Positions 6,120 through 8,620 of a stretch of DNA of 8,620 bases are shown piece by piece (the first letter of the stretch is position 1; each line of letters begins with the position of its first letter). The DNA comes from Anaerolineales bacterium (lineage in GTDB: Bacteria; Chloroflexota; Anaerolineae; Anaerolineales; UBA4823). Under the pieces are notes generated by a model that was given only the letters and a program-made list of their open reading frames with translations, was not told the DNA's origin and ran no database searches. Both the position numbers and the translations under genes were made by a program. The stretch lies in assembly GCA_026415275.1 (NCBI GenBank), contig JAOAHK010000073.1:1-8620 (forward strand), in the 5' to 3' direction.

Positions 6120-6148
6120 ATTATACAAGAAAGCCATTGAAATCACAA
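6120..6148 (-). promoter_or_regulatory. Consensus promoter for the Trm112-HEAT unit
   Basis: Reading the minus strand, TTGTGA (6143-6148) and a perfect TATAAT (6120-6125) are separated by 17 bp. A start near 6113 gives a leader of about 36 nt containing GGAGG. The -35 box lies 7 bp past the stop of the upstream dehydrogenase gene, so the downstream pair can be expressed independently of the sugar operon. Confidence 0.8.
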
Positions 6149-6152
6149 CCGT

Positions 6153-6170
6153 ACTCTAATGTTCTAGAGT
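6153..6170. repeat. Short inverted repeat at the end of the dehydrogenase gene
   Basis: ACTCTA (6153-6158) and TAGAGT (6165-6170) form a perfect 6-bp inverted repeat with a 6-nt spacer. It covers the dehydrogenase stop codon and lies just upstream of the -35 box of the next unit. It has no T-run on the transcribed side, so it is not a good terminator. It could be a small operator or chance. Confidence 0.3.
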
Positions 6171-7601
6171 TGATTGCGTTGTCTCCCACACCTCGCGCCA
6201 CAGTGCCTCTCGATCCCAATTGAACCAGATGAACAAATCCCCTATGGTGAAGCGTTTGCGGATTAACGGGGCGTTGAGAAAGGCAAAGCGCACTTCCACT
6301 TCTTCAAACGGCGGTTCAAGTTCTGAAAAACGGGTTGGCCCTTCGACTGCAGCAAACATTTTGCGGATTTGTTCTGGAGGACGAGTGCGTTTGGCAACTT
6401 CAGGGCGGATTTCTTCCCACTGATCAAGAAAGGCTGGCAGTTTTTCTCGTACAGAAAACCATTTTTCTAGCTTAATCCGATAATCCGACCAACATTCCTC
6501 ACCAGCACGATCGGTCGGATCTAAAGGATGGAAGGTCTGAAGAATCAGTTTGTGCATCGATTCGGGTTCAGGATAGCAATGTTCACAGTTTAGCTGCTTG
6601 GGGTCAAAGCGCTCGAGGAAAATGTGGTAAGCTGCCGCACCGAGAACGGTGGCAAGCGCAATTTGGGTGCCATGTAATGCCATCGCTTTTCCCCGCACTT
6701 CGTTTTGCAAATCTAAGGTATGGGAGAGGATATGCTCGAAACCTGATAAAGGCGCTGTTGCGTGCGATAGCGACATGGCAATGCCACCCAAGGTGATCAA
6801 CTTGGCTAACAACGCCATCGCTTCGAGTGAGCTATGGCGAATGCCCTCCGCGTTTTGGACAAGCAATTCGTCGAGAGGGCCCATAAGTAACTCAGGCAAG
6901 GGGGTCCAGGTTTCATCCATACCAAGGCGATAAGCGAGATACCAATCCGCCAGGCTGACGAACACTGCTAACAGATCGCCGACACCGGCAATTGTCATTT
7001 CGCGCGGAGCATCGCGCAGGGTTTCTAAATCGCAGATCAAGGCATCGGGGTAACGTGAGGTCAACGTGCGTTTGACACCCTCAATTAGAGTGGGCGCCAT
7101 GTTTGACGTGTACGCACTTACGCTGTTCGCTGTTTGATAGACTAAATAGGGAAGGTGAGCGCCATGTTCCTGATCGAATAGATAACAGGCGTGTTTCGCA
7201 ATGTCAGTGACCACACCTGAGCCGACTGAGACCACCGCCTTTTCGGCGCCCAGGTGCTCCTTAACCTGTAAGATGTGCGGCATATCGGTATGCACCTGTC
7301 CACTAGAATCGGGCTGTAAGATACAAGTTTCCACTTCCCAACCGGCTTGCTTCAGCACAGAGAGGACTAACGGCTTTAGGTCATCCTCACCTCGCCGCAT
7401 GGGGGTTGTGTCCATGACGACAACCAAGGGTCGCTCTTCTCGGACACCGATAAAGTTTAAGGTCTCCTTGATCCGAAATAAAGCATTCGACTCAATGAGC
7501 ATGTATCGCAAACAAATCTCTTCGCCATGGGGGAAGCCCGGCAATTGGCGGACCCTCTCCCAAAAGCGCTCATTCTCTGCTGGATCGTAAGCTAGGGGCA
7601 T
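6156..7601 (-). CDS. AraM-like sn-glycerol-1-phosphate dehydrogenase family protein
   Basis: A member of the Fe-ADH_2/G1PDH family, which reduces dihydroxyacetone phosphate to sn-glycerol-1-phosphate with NAD(P)H. The nucleotide-binding motif is VGSGVVTDIAK (126-136). The expected metal ligands are present: D209 in AGVGDL, H290 in SGFEHILSH and H310 in ALHGTQ. The substrate-site motif, usually PSxDGYxS in this family, reads NSVSAYTSN (159-167), so the usual Asp-Gly is Ser-Ala. At 481 residues it is longer than B. subtilis AraM (about 394), with an N-terminal extension (about 1-40) and a longer helical C-terminal part holding C339/C342. The start has GAGAGG 5 nt upstream. It lies 27 bp after an AraL-like phosphatase and is surely cotranscribed with it. 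The family is clear. The exact substrate is uncertain because of the altered motif. Confidence 0.82.
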   Translation of the reverse strand: MPLAYDPAENERFWERVRQLPGFPHGEEICLRYMLIESNALFRIKETLNFIGVREERPLVVVMDTTPMRRGEDDLKPLVLSVLKQAGWEVETCILQPDSSGQVHTDMPHILQVKEHLGAEKAVVSVGSGVVTDIAKHACYLFDQEHGAHLPYLVYQTANSVSAYTSNMAPTLIEGVKRTLTSRYPDALICDLETLRDAPREMTIAGVGDLLAVFVSLADWYLAYRLGMDETWTPLPELLMGPLDELLVQNAEGIRHSSLEAMALLAKLITLGGIAMSLSHATAPLSGFEHILSHTLDLQNEVRGKAMALHGTQIALATVLGAAAYHIFLERFDPKQLNCEHCYPEPESMHKLILQTFHPLDPTDRAGEECWSDYRIKLEKWFSVREKLPAFLDQWEEIRPEVAKRTRPPEQIRKMFAAVEGPTRFSELEPPFEEVEVRFAFLNAPLIRKRFTIGDLFIWFNWDREALWREVWETTQSTLEH

Positions 7602-7628
7602 ATAAACCTCTCTTTGCGATGATTTACC

Positions 7629-8429
7629 CTATTCTGGTTTCGATAATTCGTCGGCAACTTTGCCAAGGTTCTCGAAGATGAAATCCGGTTGAAACGGTGA
7701 AGTTTGCACATCTTCGAGCTTGGTTTCGCCGCTGAGAACAAGGATAGTCGTGATGTGGGCTGCTTGTCCTAAGGCGATGTCGGTGTATAAACGGTCGCCG
7801 ATCATAGCTAAATTTTGGAGCGGGATTTGGAGTTTTGTCGCTAATTCATCGATGATCTGGCGATAGGGTTTGCCGATGATGCGGTCGGGCTCGCGCCCGG
7901 TGGAAGCCTTGACGAATGCGATGATGGCGCCAATATCAGGTAGATAACCGCCTTCGGTCGGGCAATTGTAATCCGGATGGGTTGCAATATACGGTAAACC
8001 TGCCCGCACATAATCGCAAAGGCGGTGAAGTTTCTGATAGGTTAGGGTAGTGTCAAAGCCAACAACGACCAATTCGGCATTGTCTTGGACTAGGGTTAGC
8101 CCAAATTCACGAAATTCCTCTTCTAATGCAGGAGTGCCAACTAAATAGATGCGCTTGCCAGGATACTCCCGTAAGAGGAAGCGTGCTGTAGCCTCTCCAG
8201 AAGTGAACACTTTTTCGGGAGAGAGCGGAAAACCCATGGCGGTAATTTTCTGCGCATAGGCGATACCTCGGTTAGAGGAGTTATTGGTCAGGAAGACGAA
8301 ATCACGTCCTTGCTGTTGGATAACCTCCATAAATTTTATAGCACCATCTAAGAGGCGGTTGCCCAGATAGAACGTGCCATCCATATCGAGCAGAAAGCAG
8401 CGAATGGAAGCAAGGGATTTTGGACTCAT
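7629..8429 (-). CDS. NagD/AraL-type HAD-family sugar phosphatase
   Basis: A 266-residue HAD hydrolase of the class IIA (NagD, AraL, p-nitrophenyl phosphatase) branch. Motif I is LLDMDGTFYLG with nucleophile D15 and acid D17. Motif II is FLTNNSS (T48), motif III is IGKP (K187) and motif IV is GDRLYTD (D212, D217). The C2-type cap lies between about 75 and 180. Proteins of this type remove phosphate from a range of sugar phosphates, often with broad specificity, and AraL in Bacillus is thought to clear excess phosphorylated intermediates. The ATG overlaps the stop of the upstream sugar kinase by ATGA, so the two are translationally coupled. The dehydrogenase follows. All catalytic residues are intact. 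The exact substrate cannot be read from sequence. Confidence 0.9.
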   Translation of the reverse strand: MSPKSLASIRCFLLDMDGTFYLGNRLLDGAIKFMEVIQQQGRDFVFLTNNSSNRGIAYAQKITAMGFPLSPEKVFTSGEATARFLLREYPGKRIYLVGTPALEEEFREFGLTLVQDNAELVVVGFDTTLTYQKLHRLCDYVRAGLPYIATHPDYNCPTEGGYLPDIGAIIAFVKASTGREPDRIIGKPYRQIIDELATKLQIPLQNLAMIGDRLYTDIALGQAAHITTILVLSGETKLEDVQTSPFQPDFIFENLGKVADELSKPE

Positions 8430-8620
8430 GCGCTTTTTGCCGCCTCTTCGAAGACGGGCAACAAGGCGAAATAGGCTGCCCGATAGGTTTGATAGCGTTG
8501 GTTATAGATGGCGGCGTTCTGCGCCTGAGGATAACGGGTTTCGATCACTTTGACGCATAAATCACAGGCTTCGTCCAGTGTATTAGTTAGGCCAGCCCCA
8601 TTCAGAGCGAGGATGGCAGC
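8426..8620 (-). CDS. FGGY-family carbohydrate kinase, C-terminal end (partial)
   Basis: The frame enters at the right window edge and ends with a TGA that overlaps the phosphatase ATG. Its 64 residues begin AAILALNGAGLTNTLDEACDLC and end with YNQRYQTYRAAYFALLPVFEEAAKSA. This matches the end of FGGY kinases such as xylulokinase and L-ribulokinase: the 'GAGL...leEA' helix followed by the closing YxxxYxxYxxLxPvF helix. These enzymes phosphorylate pentoses, pentuloses or polyols using ATP. With an AraL-like phosphatase and an AraM-like dehydrogenase next in line, an AraB-type or related pentulose kinase is likely, but the specificity-determining N-terminal half is outside the window. Confidence 0.8.
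   Translation of the reverse strand, partial: AAILALNGAGLTNTLDEACDLCVKVIETRYPQAQNAAIYNQRYQTYRAAYFALLPVFEEAAKSA

Noticed and set aside
7201..7590. A 129-codon plus-strand frame inside the dehydrogenase gene
   Set aside because: It is Ser/Thr/Arg-rich, has no recognisable domain, and is fully antisense to a gene with clear family motifs.

Overview
The window looks like ordinary chromosomal DNA from a bacterium, most likely a member of the Chloroflexota (Anaerolineae-like). This is inferred from the style of the GreA, LysRS and SerRS proteins, the T-box leader in front of serS, and the mix of housekeeping genes. No database search was possible, so the phylum assignment is moderate. I see no IS element, CRISPR array, tRNA or rRNA.

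Left half, + strand. The window opens with the last 58 codons of an unrecognised gene (3-179), then about 385 bp of non-coding DNA whose right part carries a good promoter (423-451) for greA (566-1030). A strong GC-rich hairpin with a T-run follows greA, only 22 bp before the lysS start (1107), and it overlaps a competing hairpin, so it may act as an attenuator. lysS (1107-2630) is followed after 3 bp by a near-consensus promoter. That promoter drives a roughly 300-nt T-box leader ending in an intrinsic terminator (2931-2966), which controls serS (2997-4274). A DUF456 membrane-protein gene (4292-4789) lies close behind serS.

Middle. An intact Phd/YefM-type antitoxin gene (4847-5083), with an inverted repeat just upstream, overlaps by 4 bp the remains of its PIN-domain toxin. 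The toxin has lost its centre and also carries a frameshift (5080-5230). This is a decayed toxin-antitoxin locus with an orphan antitoxin.

Right half, - strand. Reading leftwards from the window edge, a FGGY-family sugar kinase (C-terminus only, 8426-8620) overlaps a NagD/AraL-type HAD phosphatase (7629-8429), which is followed by an AraM-like sn-glycerol-1-phosphate dehydrogenase (6156-7601). The order kinase, HAD phosphatase, G1P dehydrogenase resembles araB-araL-araM of the Bacillus arabinose operon without araD between. A separate consensus promoter (6120-6148) starts right after that operon and drives a two-gene unit: a Trm112-like four-cysteine protein (5859-6077) and a HEAT-repeat protein (5282-5857).

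I do not see a clearly new biological system. The most informative points are the AraBLM-like operon with a non-canonical G1P dehydrogenase, the serine T-box, the possible greA-lysS attenuator and the broken toxin beside its intact antitoxin.
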